A stretch of 9,227 bases of DNA. Origin: Lachnospiraceae bacterium UBA4364. Lineage in GTDB: Bacteria; Bacillota; Clostridia; Lachnospirales; Lachnospiraceae. Location: contig DGSK01000019.1 in assembly GCA_002393955.1 (NCBI GenBank), positions 1 to 9,227 of the forward strand, given 5' to 3'. The notes under the pieces are model-generated. The model was not told where the DNA came from, did not search any database, and saw only the letters and a program-made list of their open reading frames with translations. This document shows positions 1 through 6,096 of this stretch, piece by piece (position 1 is the first letter of the stretch; each line of letters opens with the position of its first letter). A program made the translations under genes and the position numbers.

Positions 1-29
1 CTTCCCACAGACTATATGTGGGAAGTTTT
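1..29. terminator. Hairpin terminator after the macro-domain gene, probably bidirectional
   Basis: A perfect 9-bp inverted repeat, CTTCCCACA at 1-9 and TGTGGGAAG at 17-25, encloses a 7-base loop and is followed on the plus strand by TTTT (26-29). It sits about 30 bases past the stop of the leftward macro-domain gene, the right distance for its terminator. The visible T-tract faces right, so it would also serve a rightward gene ending just outside the window. Whether a T-tract exists for leftward transcription cannot be seen, because the window starts at the stem. Confidence 0.7.
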
Positions 30-56
30 AGTTAGTAAATGAATTACTGTACGCAT

Positions 57-1391
57 TCACACCCCTATAAGCGGCTGGTCATGCTCGAAAAGAGCAAGAT
101 TGATGGTATAAGTATCGTAGACTCCGTTTTCGATAAAGTACTCAATTATAAGGTCAAAGCGGCTGCTTGGTGAAAGGGCATATCCGGCCCTTCCGATCAG
201 GTCCTTTGTCTCATCAAGATTAAGATTTAATGCCAGCGCAAACGCCACAGCCGTTATCTTCTTAGGCTGATAATTTGCATTGCTCCTTATTTTTGAAAAA
301 AGCTTCCTGTCAACATTTGCCCTTTTGTAAACTTCCGTGTCAGTATAGCCCTTTTCGTCTATCAGCCTGAAAAGGCTCTCCTGCCATGTCTCACTCACAT
401 TTGCCATCAGATCATCAAGACTACGGGCCTTCCCCGGTTTTCCGGATATTGCTTCCGGCATGACATTCCCACAATATGCTTCGGAAGGAGACTTCTGCCT
501 TGCAGCACTCTCCCTTATTCTGTCGGCCACCGGCGCGGTACTGCGTTCCGCTTCTTTTAACGCAGACGGAGCCTTATCTTCTGCCAGGACTTCAACTTCA
601 ACTTCGCACTCAGCCGCATCAGCCTCATAGCTGTACCTCCCGGCGTTCTTACTTGAAGTTTTTGCACCTTCATCACTCCACGGAAAAGACTCTTTCTTTC
701 TCCCCAGTCTCCCGAGCACCCCAAACAGATTATTGATCCGTCCCTTTGACGAATCCTCAGATGCCACGAAAGCAGCTTTTGGCGCCTCCATAATATCCGG
801 TCTTACAGAGGGTGCATCTTTTTCACGCCGGTCTGCTTCATACTCATCCTCCAGAGCCTCACAGACATAATTGTCATCAATATACTCATCAACGTCTGAG
901 AAAACTTTATCAGACAATACAAAGGATTCCCTGTCGAAAACCACAAGCGTGATTTCCATATCTTCCTGCAGCAGATACTCACTGAATACCGATACAGCTA
1001 TCTTAAGGGCCTCATCCTTAGGAAAACCATATACCCCTGTAGCAATAAGAGGAAAAGCTATGCTTTCGCAGCCAAGTTCTTTAGCAAGTTTCAGACTACT
1101 TTCATAGCAGCTCTTTACCGCTTCCCTTTCACCGTTATCTCCGCCGGTCCACTCCGGACCAACGGTGTGAATTATGTATTTTGCATTCAGGGCAAAAGCC
1201 GGTGTCACCGCAGCGTGCCCCACCGCAATATCACCTATCTTCTGTCTTTCCTTAAGCAGAGCTTCAGCACCTGCCGCCGCATAGACCGCAGCATCCGTTC
1301 CGCCTGCATATACAGGCTTTGGATTGGCAGTATTTACGATGGCATCAGCATAAACTTTTGTTATATCGTTTCTGACTATGTTAAATGACAT
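57..1391 (-). CDS. Macro-domain protein with long linker and XRE-like C-terminal domain
   Basis: 444 residues in three parts. Residues 1-175 form a macro (Appr-1''-p / ADP-ribose binding) domain: VNTANP at 19-24, a GGTDAAVY turn at 30-37, HTVGPEW at 75-81 and the phosphate loop ATGVYGFP at 117-124. Family members bind or hydrolyse ADP-ribose or O-acetyl-ADP-ribose; which applies here is not visible. Residues 176-325 are a charged, low-complexity linker without recognisable fold. Residues 326-444 resemble a Cro/C1 (XRE)-like helical domain: YTDTEVYKRANVDRKLFSKIR, then a helix around 380-400 and a conserved-looking tail with FDLIIEYFIENGVYD. I recall this C-terminal unit as common in Firmicutes, with and without a macro domain; its function is not established to my knowledge. 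The start is supported by GAGGA about 7 bases upstream. It is the last gene of the leftward block, 121 bases after the TPM-like gene. An ADP-ribose-responsive regulator is a guess. Confidence 0.85.
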   Translation of the reverse strand: MSFNIVRNDITKVYADAIVNTANPKPVYAGGTDAAVYAAAGAEALLKERQKIGDIAVGHAAVTPAFALNAKYIIHTVGPEWTGGDNGEREAVKSCYESSLKLAKELGCESIAFPLIATGVYGFPKDEALKIAVSVFSEYLLQEDMEITLVVFDRESFVLSDKVFSDVDEYIDDNYVCEALEDEYEADRREKDAPSVRPDIMEAPKAAFVASEDSSKGRINNLFGVLGRLGRKKESFPWSDEGAKTSSKNAGRYSYEADAAECEVEVEVLAEDKAPSALKEAERSTAPVADRIRESAARQKSPSEAYCGNVMPEAISGKPGKARSLDDLMANVSETWQESLFRLIDEKGYTDTEVYKRANVDRKLFSKIRSNANYQPKKITAVAFALALNLNLDETKDLIGRAGYALSPSSRFDLIIEYFIENGVYDTYTINLALFEHDQPLIGV

Positions 1392-1512
1392 TCATTTTCC
1401 TCTTCAAAGATCTCCCTAAAGTATTCCGGGCAGTTCTTACGAAAATACCTCATTCTATGGTAGATTTTCGGAATCTGCACGGTGCAGGAAGCTGTTAAAT
1501 AATAGATCAAAG
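1392..1512 (-). promoter_or_regulatory. Spacer before the macro-domain gene: 13-bp palindrome and a weak promoter candidate
   Basis: This 121-base gap holds a perfect palindrome at 1475-1487 (CTGCAC-G-GTGCAG). On the minus strand a -10-like TAGAAT lies at 1452-1457. A hexamer 17 bases upstream of it falls on the palindrome half at 1475-1480 and matches TTGACA poorly. No T-tract follows the palindrome on either strand, so it is not an intrinsic terminator. It could be a repressor site for a secondary promoter, or chance. Confidence 0.25.
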
Positions 1513-2517
1513 TTACCGTATGAGGGATTCAGGCGAGGCTACATTTATCGGCTCGCCTAACGGATCGATAGTGCCTCCGCAATGCGGGCATGACAGATGA
1601 ATACCATGAATGTACAGTCCTCCGCACCACTTACAGGTATCTTCCACATACTGCACATCCTTTTCAAGCTTGACTGAGTTTCTCGCTTTTTCCTCATTTT
1701 TCTTAGCACCGATAGTTACGGCATACAGGAATAAGGATGCATGCAGCAGCACAAAAGGCAGTGCTATAAGAACTATAGGCTGGAAGCTCATTTGCATGCA
1801 TACATCATTCAGGCTGTCAAACGCAGCCAGAAAAGAATCCGTAAAGGACTGCCTGTTCTGCAGAAGTCCTTTCTGGAAATCCTCCCTGAAATCATCCGTC
1901 CTTTTAGTCGTAAGGATGTTATCAGTATCGTCCCCCTGCATTCCTTCCCAGTACCAGTCTTCCCACTCTTTATCAGAGTCGGTGGAATAAACTATAAGCC
2001 AGTGCTTTTCATCATCCCAGCGCTGCACATAATACTCATATGCATAATTTTCAAGTGAAGTGTAATGCCCCATCCACTCTGAATTATCGATTATCAGAAG
2101 TGCCGGAGTAATACCGGTTTTATCCTGAAATTCTGAAAATGATTCCCCTATCCTTAACAGGTCGTCATCACTTAGAAGATTTTTTCCATCAGAAATAACA
2201 ATGGACGTATCCGGGTAGTCCATATGTAATTTTCTTGGAATATTGAATGTGCCGGCTAGTATGGCTACAATGAAAACGGCATAAAAAACACAAAGTATCA
2301 GCGCAGTGATCAGTCGCGATTTCGACTTGTCCTTAAAATCTTCCGCCGTATATTCCGCATCGCGGTAATAATACTCTATGCGCCCCTTATGATAATAGGC
2401 ATACCTTGTTGAGCCAGGAAAATATGAGTGTGATGTGCGGTGTCCGCTGGATCCTCTTCCATGTGATCCGCCATGTGATCCGCCTCCGTGTGATCCGCCT
2501 CCGCTTGAATGTGGCAT
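1513..2517 (-). CDS. Two-helix membrane protein with Gly/Ser/His-rich head, TPM-like region and C-terminal zinc ribbon
   Basis: 334 residues. Residues 1-30 are almost only Gly, Ser and His (GGGSH-type repeats), followed by a Tyr-rich stretch (38-56). There is one transmembrane helix at about 68-90 and a second at about 247-270. Residues 100-235 between them resemble a diverged TPM domain (YgcG/Psb32 type): a DGKNLLSDDDLLRI-like start, then TGITPALLIID and KHWLIVYSTD strands. The tail carries a zinc ribbon, CKWC at 295-298 and CPHC at 310-313. With no signal peptide and two helices, the TPM-like part is probably outside and both ends are in the cytoplasm; this is inference. The start has a strong GGAGG site 8 bases upstream. 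It lies 67 bases after the acyltransferase gene in the same direction, with no convincing terminator between. The precise function is unknown; TPM domains are linked to membrane protein turnover and photosystem repair in other organisms. Confidence 0.75.
   Translation of the reverse strand: MPHSSGGGSHGGGSHGGSHGRGSSGHRTSHSYFPGSTRYAYYHKGRIEYYYRDAEYTAEDFKDKSKSRLITALILCVFYAVFIVAILAGTFNIPRKLHMDYPDTSIVISDGKNLLSDDDLLRIGESFSEFQDKTGITPALLIIDNSEWMGHYTSLENYAYEYYVQRWDDEKHWLIVYSTDSDKEWEDWYWEGMQGDDTDNILTTKRTDDFREDFQKGLLQNRQSFTDSFLAAFDSLNDVCMQMSFQPIVLIALPFVLLHASLFLYAVTIGAKKNEEKARNSVKLEKDVQYVEDTCKWCGGLYIHGIHLSCPHCGGTIDPLGEPINVASPESLIR
2462..2499. repeat. Short in-gene repeat coding the Gly/Ser/His head
   Basis: The 11-base unit TGTGATCCGCC occurs three times, at 2462-2472, 2474-2484 and 2489-2499. 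Spacings of 12 and 15 bases keep the reading frame. On the coding strand it yields Gly-Gly-Ser-His units at the N-terminus of the TPM-like protein. The in-frame spacing suggests slippage or duplication whose length changes would be tolerated by the protein. Confidence 0.7.
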
Positions 2518-2584
2518 TTTACCTTCCTCCCAATCATAAATCTGATACGGATTGTTTCGTGGCCAAATAATCCTTTACAGTATC

Positions 2585-3868
2585 CTACAGTTTCTTTTTT
2601 CCGTCTCTGTCGTTCCGGACCGATAATGAATGGTACTTCTCAACAGCAAACTCCAGTTCCGTCACGATAAAGTTCTCGTCCTCCGAGTATACATAGTAAC
2701 AACAGTTCTTTGTTGAAAGCACTATGCATTTGCCACGCTTTTTATAATTATACTCAGTCTGCAGTGATTCCTGTTTTCTATTTGAGAAAAATAAGGGGGT
2801 GTAATCTTCTTTTTGGGCATATTGATCTTCCAGATAAAGATAAAACCCTTCACTGTTGTATACCAGCCTGCCGCTCCCCATCGGAACAAAGCCTTTTTCA
2901 TTCGGCAGGGCCTCCACCTTTACCGGAATATCAAGCTCTTTGTAAGTACCATCCTCTATTTCTTTTTCTACCTGTCCTCTCTCCTGCCGATACCATTCCG
3001 AAATACTGCACAGTTCCCCGGTATCAGAATCCGCCAGGTCCCCGTCTGCTGTAAGAGACCAGCGCTTTTTACAGTCATCACACCATAGGTCAGCGCCTCG
3101 GCTTCTCATCTTTCCCTTTGTACCACAGGATCTGCACTGATATAAAGGAAGATGCAGCCCTTCCGCCCTTTCTGCATAGTCAATCTTTATGCCGTTTTCT
3201 TTCTGCCAGGCATACTCATCATACTGAAGCTTTTCTTCGACAAGACGCTGTACTTCATCCGCAGAAGCTTTACGCAATTCCTCCCTTGTATATAAAAGCT
3301 CTGCCGTGCTCTCCATCCGGACCTTCCTGCTGCGTTCCTCATCCCAGAAAGGATTTGCCAGATAACATCCGTGACTGTATATAACCACCAGGGGAACATC
3401 CAGAAATTTTGCCAGCTTCCCGAGATTATCCGGAAGCGTAGAAGTGATACCGGCATCACAGTGCCTTGACTCAGGAAACAGGACCACGGTCTGCTTTAAC
3501 TGCTTAAGTGCATACCTGATGTTCAGCATTACGGACACATCAGGAACATAACGCCTCTTTCCTATGCATCCCCCTGCGCGGTAAGCTGCATTTCCAAAAG
3601 CTGCAAAACCTTCCATATCCGACACATAATTTGCCCTATGGGGAAAAAGCATTCTCGGAACTATAAAATAATCGGAAAATCCCTGATGTGTGGAGTAAAC
3701 AAGAAACGGCGGTTTAAGGCCTTCCATACGGATCTTATTTTTCTTAAGTCCCGGTGTTGACACAAGCGCAGCCCCCCAGAGCAGCAAAAGCAACGGCGGA
3801 AACTGTTTCACAGGCTTCCGCGACATGTCATACGGTGTCATATCCTTTTGTTTATTATCAAGTCCCAT
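2585..3868 (-). CDS. PlsC-like acyltransferase with an internal zinc ribbon and unknown C-terminal domain
   Basis: 427 residues. Residues 45-175 match the lysophosphatidate/glycerol-phosphate acyltransferase (PlsC) fold: HQGFSD at 61-66 gives the catalytic HX4D motif (H61, D66), and FPESR at 131-135 corresponds to the FPEGTR acceptor-binding block. A short hydrophobic stretch, PPLLLLLWGAALV at 24-36, probably anchors the enzyme to the inner face of the membrane. A zinc ribbon follows, with C245/C248 and C263/C266. The last 150 residues look mixed alpha/beta and I do not recognise them. Standalone PlsC enzymes are about 200-250 residues, so this one has nearly 200 extra. The likely reaction is acyl transfer to a glycerol-phosphate or similar acceptor. 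The ATG overlaps the end of the pseudouridine synthase gene by 11 bases and has only a weak ribosome site, so translation is probably coupled; M10 or M15 are alternative starts. Confidence 0.8.
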   Translation of the reverse strand: MGLDNKQKDMTPYDMSRKPVKQFPPLLLLLWGAALVSTPGLKKNKIRMEGLKPPFLVYSTHQGFSDYFIVPRMLFPHRANYVSDMEGFAAFGNAAYRAGGCIGKRRYVPDVSVMLNIRYALKQLKQTVVLFPESRHCDAGITSTLPDNLGKLAKFLDVPLVVIYSHGCYLANPFWDEERSRKVRMESTAELLYTREELRKASADEVQRLVEEKLQYDEYAWQKENGIKIDYAERAEGLHLPLYQCRSCGTKGKMRSRGADLWCDDCKKRWSLTADGDLADSDTGELCSISEWYRQERGQVEKEIEDGTYKELDIPVKVEALPNEKGFVPMGSGRLVYNSEGFYLYLEDQYAQKEDYTPLFFSNRKQESLQTEYNYKKRGKCIVLSTKNCCYYVYSEDENFIVTELEFAVEKYHSLSVRNDRDGKKKL

Positions 3869-4592
3869 CCAGTATAAAATCCATTTTTTTTCCGTCTGCA
3901 GGATGCCTGAAGGTCAGGTGGTACGCACACAGGCATAGCTGCCTGATCCCTTTTTCTTTTGCATAAGCTTTTGATTCCTCATTGCCATACTTAAGGTCTC
4001 CGACTATAGGAACCCCCGCATATGAGAGCTGTACTCTTATCTGATGATGTCTCCCACTCAGAAGCTTAATATTCACGCACTCAGTCTTATCATCAGATTC
4101 ATCTTTCGCCTGATTTTTATCCACCACTTCGTATTCAAGCTCAGCAAGCTTTCCGCCCTGAGCCTTTGACACTACTGCCGAACTGTTGGTCCTTCCATCC
4201 TTTAAAAGGTAATTGGAAAGCTTCCCCGATTTTTCCTTCATATGTCCGTATACGACAGCTCTGTATAACTTTTCCATACCGGGGGATTCACCGGATGCCT
4301 GCTTTGATAATATCCCCGCTGATCTTTTATCCCTGGCAAAAACCAGTATACCCTCTACCGGCTGATCAAGGCGGTGGATCACAGCTATGTATGGTTCCAC
4401 AGCCCGTGACCGCTTTCCCTTTATGCCATTAGCTTTCTCCGCCAGATATTTCTTCAGTTCCGTCACCATATCCGGACTGCCTATTGAGGCAGACTGGACT
4501 GCTATCCCGGAAAACTTGTGGCAGACTATGATATTGTCATCTTCATATATTATATCTATACGCTTATCCATAATTAACTTTACCGAAATCAT
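3858..4592 (-). CDS. RluA-family RNA pseudouridine synthase
   Basis: 244 residues. This enzyme converts uridine to pseudouridine in rRNA or tRNA in the cytoplasm. The start, IIYEDDNIIVCHKFSGIAVQ, is the usual RluA-family opening. HRLDQPVEG at 73-81 carries the catalytic aspartate D76, although family members normally read HRLDxxTSG. RHHQIRVQLSYAGVPIVGDLKYG at 181-203 is the conserved C-terminal motif. No N-terminal S4 domain is present, unlike RluB/C/D-type members, so the exact target base cannot be assigned. An acidic insert (about 160-172) precedes the last strands. The ATG forms an ATGA overlap with the tadA stop and has a GAGGA site just upstream, which favours it over M8. It overlaps the acyltransferase gene downstream by 11 bases. 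Confidence 0.9.
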   Translation of the reverse strand: MISVKLIMDKRIDIIYEDDNIIVCHKFSGIAVQSASIGSPDMVTELKKYLAEKANGIKGKRSRAVEPYIAVIHRLDQPVEGILVFARDKRSAGILSKQASGESPGMEKLYRAVVYGHMKEKSGKLSNYLLKDGRTNSSAVVSKAQGGKLAELEYEVVDKNQAKDESDDKTECVNIKLLSGRHHQIRVQLSYAGVPIVGDLKYGNEESKAYAKEKGIRQLCLCAYHLTFRHPADGKKMDFILDGT

Positions 4593-5137
4593 TTTTCCTC
4601 ATCCGAAACCGGCTTTCTTGATCGCATCTCCTTAAAGAAATCTGTCAGCACCCTGCTGCATTCTTCCTCACATACGCCCCTTGTAACCTCAACTTTATGG
4701 TTAAAACCGTCCATCTCCAGTATATTCAGAACAGATCCGGCACAGCCTGCTTTCGGACTCATGCAGCCGATCACCACACGGTCCATTCTTGCCTGCATAA
4801 CAGCACCCGCACACATCTGGCAGGGTTCAAGAGTTACATACATGGTTGCCCCCTCAAGGCGCCAGTCGTCAAGCTTTTTACCGGCCTTTTTAATGGCTGT
4901 GATCTCTGCGTGAGAAAGCGTACTCTTATCGGTATTGCGGCGATTGTACCCCCGGCCTATGATCTTTCCTACGAGCTCAGTCCTCGTCTTATCTGAAAAC
5001 TTTTTCCTGTCGCCCTTATCCCTTATTCCATTATATACTATCACACAGCCAATGGGCACTTCCCCGGCCTCTGCCGCTTTCTGTGCCTGCTTAATAGCTT
5101 CCTTCATGTATTTGATATCCGTTTCTTCGCATGTCAT
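4589..5137 (-). CDS. tadA: tRNA-specific adenosine deaminase TadA
   Basis: 182 residues. TadA deaminates adenosine 34 to inosine in the anticodon of tRNA-Arg(ACG), allowing wobble decoding. The zinc-deaminase signature is complete: HAE at 77-79 (H77 zinc ligand, E79 proton shuttle) and PCQMC at 105-109 (C106, C109). EVPIGCVIV at 26-34 and the MSPKAGCAGSVLNIL segment are typical of TadA. An insertion of about 20 charged residues (38-57) separates VYNG from KIIGRGYNRRN, where relatives run straight on; it accounts for part of the length above the usual 150-170. The chosen ATG has only a weak site (GGTG 4 bases away). The next Met (M11) lacks a ribosome site and would remove part of the first helix. 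It is the first gene of the leftward operon and shares an ATGA stop/start with the pseudouridine synthase gene. Confidence 0.92.
   Translation of the reverse strand: MTCEETDIKYMKEAIKQAQKAAEAGEVPIGCVIVYNGIRDKGDRKKFSDKTRTELVGKIIGRGYNRRNTDKSTLSHAEITAIKKAGKKLDDWRLEGATMYVTLEPCQMCAGAVMQARMDRVVIGCMSPKAGCAGSVLNILEMDGFNHKVEVTRGVCEEECSRVLTDFFKEMRSRKPVSDEEK
4967..5026 (-). other. Roughly 20-residue charged insertion in TadA
   Basis: This segment encodes TadA residues 38-57, rich in Lys, Arg and Asp, between the first and second strands of the deaminase fold. The flanking residues (CVIVYNG before, KIIGRGYN after) join smoothly without it, as in ordinary TadA. The insertion keeps the frame and needs no frameshift. 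It could be a lineage-specific loop near the tRNA-binding face. Confidence 0.65.
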
Positions 5138-5152
5138 TTTTACACCAACTTT

Positions 5153-5188
5153 TTATTCGAAGACACCCTCTAAATTACTATTCGCCAT
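5153..5188 (-). other. Possible 11-codon leader ORF upstream of tadA
   Basis: An ATG at 5186-5188 opens an 11-codon frame (MANSNLEGVFE) that ends in TAA at 5153-5155. It starts 9 bases after the proposed -10 box, near the expected transcript start, so there is no room for a ribosome site. It is in the same frame as tadA, five codons short of its ATG. It is too short for any coding statistics and may be chance. Confidence 0.25.
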
Positions 5189-5197
5189 CGTTTCTAT

Positions 5198-5225
5198 TTT
5201 ATAACAGAACCAACTGATCTGCAAA
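5198..5225 (-). promoter_or_regulatory. sigmaA-like promoter for the tadA operon
   Basis: On the minus strand, TTTGCA (5220-5225, four of six matches to TTGACA) stands 16 bases from TATAAA (5198-5203). The expected transcript start is near 5190, which leaves about 55 bases of leader before the tadA ATG. The -35 box overlaps that of the opposite promoter, so the two may interfere. Confidence 0.45.
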
Positions 5226-5247
5226 AAAAACACTTTTAGGCTATAAT
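5219..5247 (+). promoter_or_regulatory. sigmaA-like promoter for the nrdG-type gene
   Basis: A perfect TATAAT lies at 5242-5247. The hexamer 17 bases upstream, CTGCAA (5219-5224), matches TTGACA at only three positions, and an A-tract (5223-5230) lies in the spacer. The predicted transcript start is near 5254, giving a leader of about 69 bases. A weak -35 often goes with activator control, but no activator site is evident. Confidence 0.5.
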
Positions 5248-5256
5248 GTAGCGAGT

Positions 5257-5304
5257 ATGGATTTACCAGCTAAAATTCCATTTGGGCTGGAAGATTCAAT
5301 ATAA
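5257..5304 (+). other. Possible 15-codon leader ORF upstream of the nrdG-type gene
   Basis: An ATG at 5257-5259, 9 bases after the TATAAT box, opens a 15-codon frame (MDLPAKIPFGLEDSI) closed by TAA at 5302-5304. It is in frame with the downstream gene, six codons before its ATG. The same leader can fold two alternative short stems that share bases: CCAGC (5266-5270) with GCTGG (5286-5290), and TTCCA (5276-5280) with TGGAA (5288-5292). There is no ribosome site, so it would need leaderless initiation. Confidence 0.25.
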
Positions 5305-5322
5305 GAAAAAGGAGCCAATAAA

Positions 5323-6057
5323 ATGCTGATAGGAGGCTTTCAGTCAACCACATTACTGGATTATCCCGGACATCTCGCATGCACGGTCTTTACACAGGGC
5401 TGTAATTTCCGCTGCCCCTTCTGTCAGAACGGCTCACTGGTCCTGCCGGAAAAATTCGACACTCCTTTCACCGAAGAAGATATACTTGCAAGGATCCGTA
5501 AGCGGTCCGGAATATATGAGGGGGTCTGCGTAAGCGGCGGCGAACCCACAAACCAGCCGGATCTTGCAGAGTTCCTGAAAAAGATTAAAGACATGGGGCT
5601 TTTAGTAAAACTCGATTCCAACGGCACCAGACCTGAAATACTGAAGCAGCTATATGAGGATTCACTGATAGATATGATAGCAATGGATATAAAGGCTTCC
5701 CCGGCACAGTTTGCGGAAGTGTGCGGACTGGGAAAAGTCGACAGCAGCTTTGCCGGAAAACTCCTTGAAAAAACTACCGAATCTATTGAATTTATAATGA
5801 ACTGCGGCATAGAGTATGAATTCCGCACCACTCTGGTTAAGGGACTGCATGACATTTCACAAACAGAAGCAATGGCAAAACAGATAAGCGGCGCAAAGGC
5901 TTATTTTCTCCAGTCATATACAGACAGTGAACTTATAATCAATAAACTAAGTGGAAATGAAAAGCAGTTTGAAAGCTTTTCCTCAGATGAGTTAAATGAT
6001 ATTCTCATGACAGTAAGAAAGCATGTTCCCACCGCATGCCTGAGGGGTGTAGACTAG
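5323..6057 (+). CDS. nrdG: Anaerobic ribonucleotide reductase activating protein, NrdG2-type radical SAM enzyme
   Basis: 244 residues. Radical-SAM activases of this type use a [4Fe-4S] cluster and S-adenosylmethionine to install a glycyl radical on a partner enzyme, normally the class III ribonucleotide reductase NrdD, in the anaerobic cytoplasm. The opening LIGGFQSTTLLDYPG and the cluster motif CNFRCPFC (C27, C31, C34) are typical of the NrdG2 subgroup. SGGEPTNQPD at 71-80 is the SAM-binding GGEP motif, and DSNGTRP at 98-104 is also characteristic. The start has AAGGAG (5309-5314) 8 bases upstream. This is the only rightward gene in the window. No nrdD lies beside it, so its partner must be elsewhere, and a different glycyl-radical partner cannot be excluded. 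It converges on the PucR-type gene with 39 bases between stops. Confidence 0.88.
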   Translation: MLIGGFQSTTLLDYPGHLACTVFTQGCNFRCPFCQNGSLVLPEKFDTPFTEEDILARIRKRSGIYEGVCVSGGEPTNQPDLAEFLKKIKDMGLLVKLDSNGTRPEILKQLYEDSLIDMIAMDIKASPAQFAEVCGLGKVDSSFAGKLLEKTTESIEFIMNCGIEYEFRTTLVKGLHDISQTEAMAKQISGAKAYFLQSYTDSELIINKLSGNEKQFESFSSDELNDILMTVRKHVPTACLRGVD

Positions 6058-6080
6058 CTGCGCTAATGCTATCAGCAGTC
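6052..6080. terminator. Weak hairpin between convergent genes
   Basis: GACT (6052-6055) and GCTG (6057-6060) pair with CAGC (6073-6076) and AGTC (6077-6080), forming an 8-bp stem with one bulged A and a 12-base loop. The stem includes the nrdG stop codon. No T-tract follows on either strand, so this is at best a weak or factor-assisted terminator. It is the only candidate in the 39-base convergent gap. Confidence 0.3.
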
Positions 6081-6096
6081 TAACAGTCGCAATACA

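Noticed and set aside
57..1391. Macro-domain gene as part of an antiviral or toxin-antitoxin system
   Set aside because: No ADP-ribosyltransferase, nuclease, TIR or other effector gene lies next to it within the window.
1475..1487. The palindrome as an intrinsic terminator of the TPM-like gene
   Set aside because: The stem is short and no T-tract follows it on either strand.
2457..2500. The repeated 11-base unit as a CRISPR or mobile-element repeat
   Set aside because: The copies are almost adjacent, lie inside a gene and encode Gly/Ser/His in frame, so they are low-complexity coding sequence.
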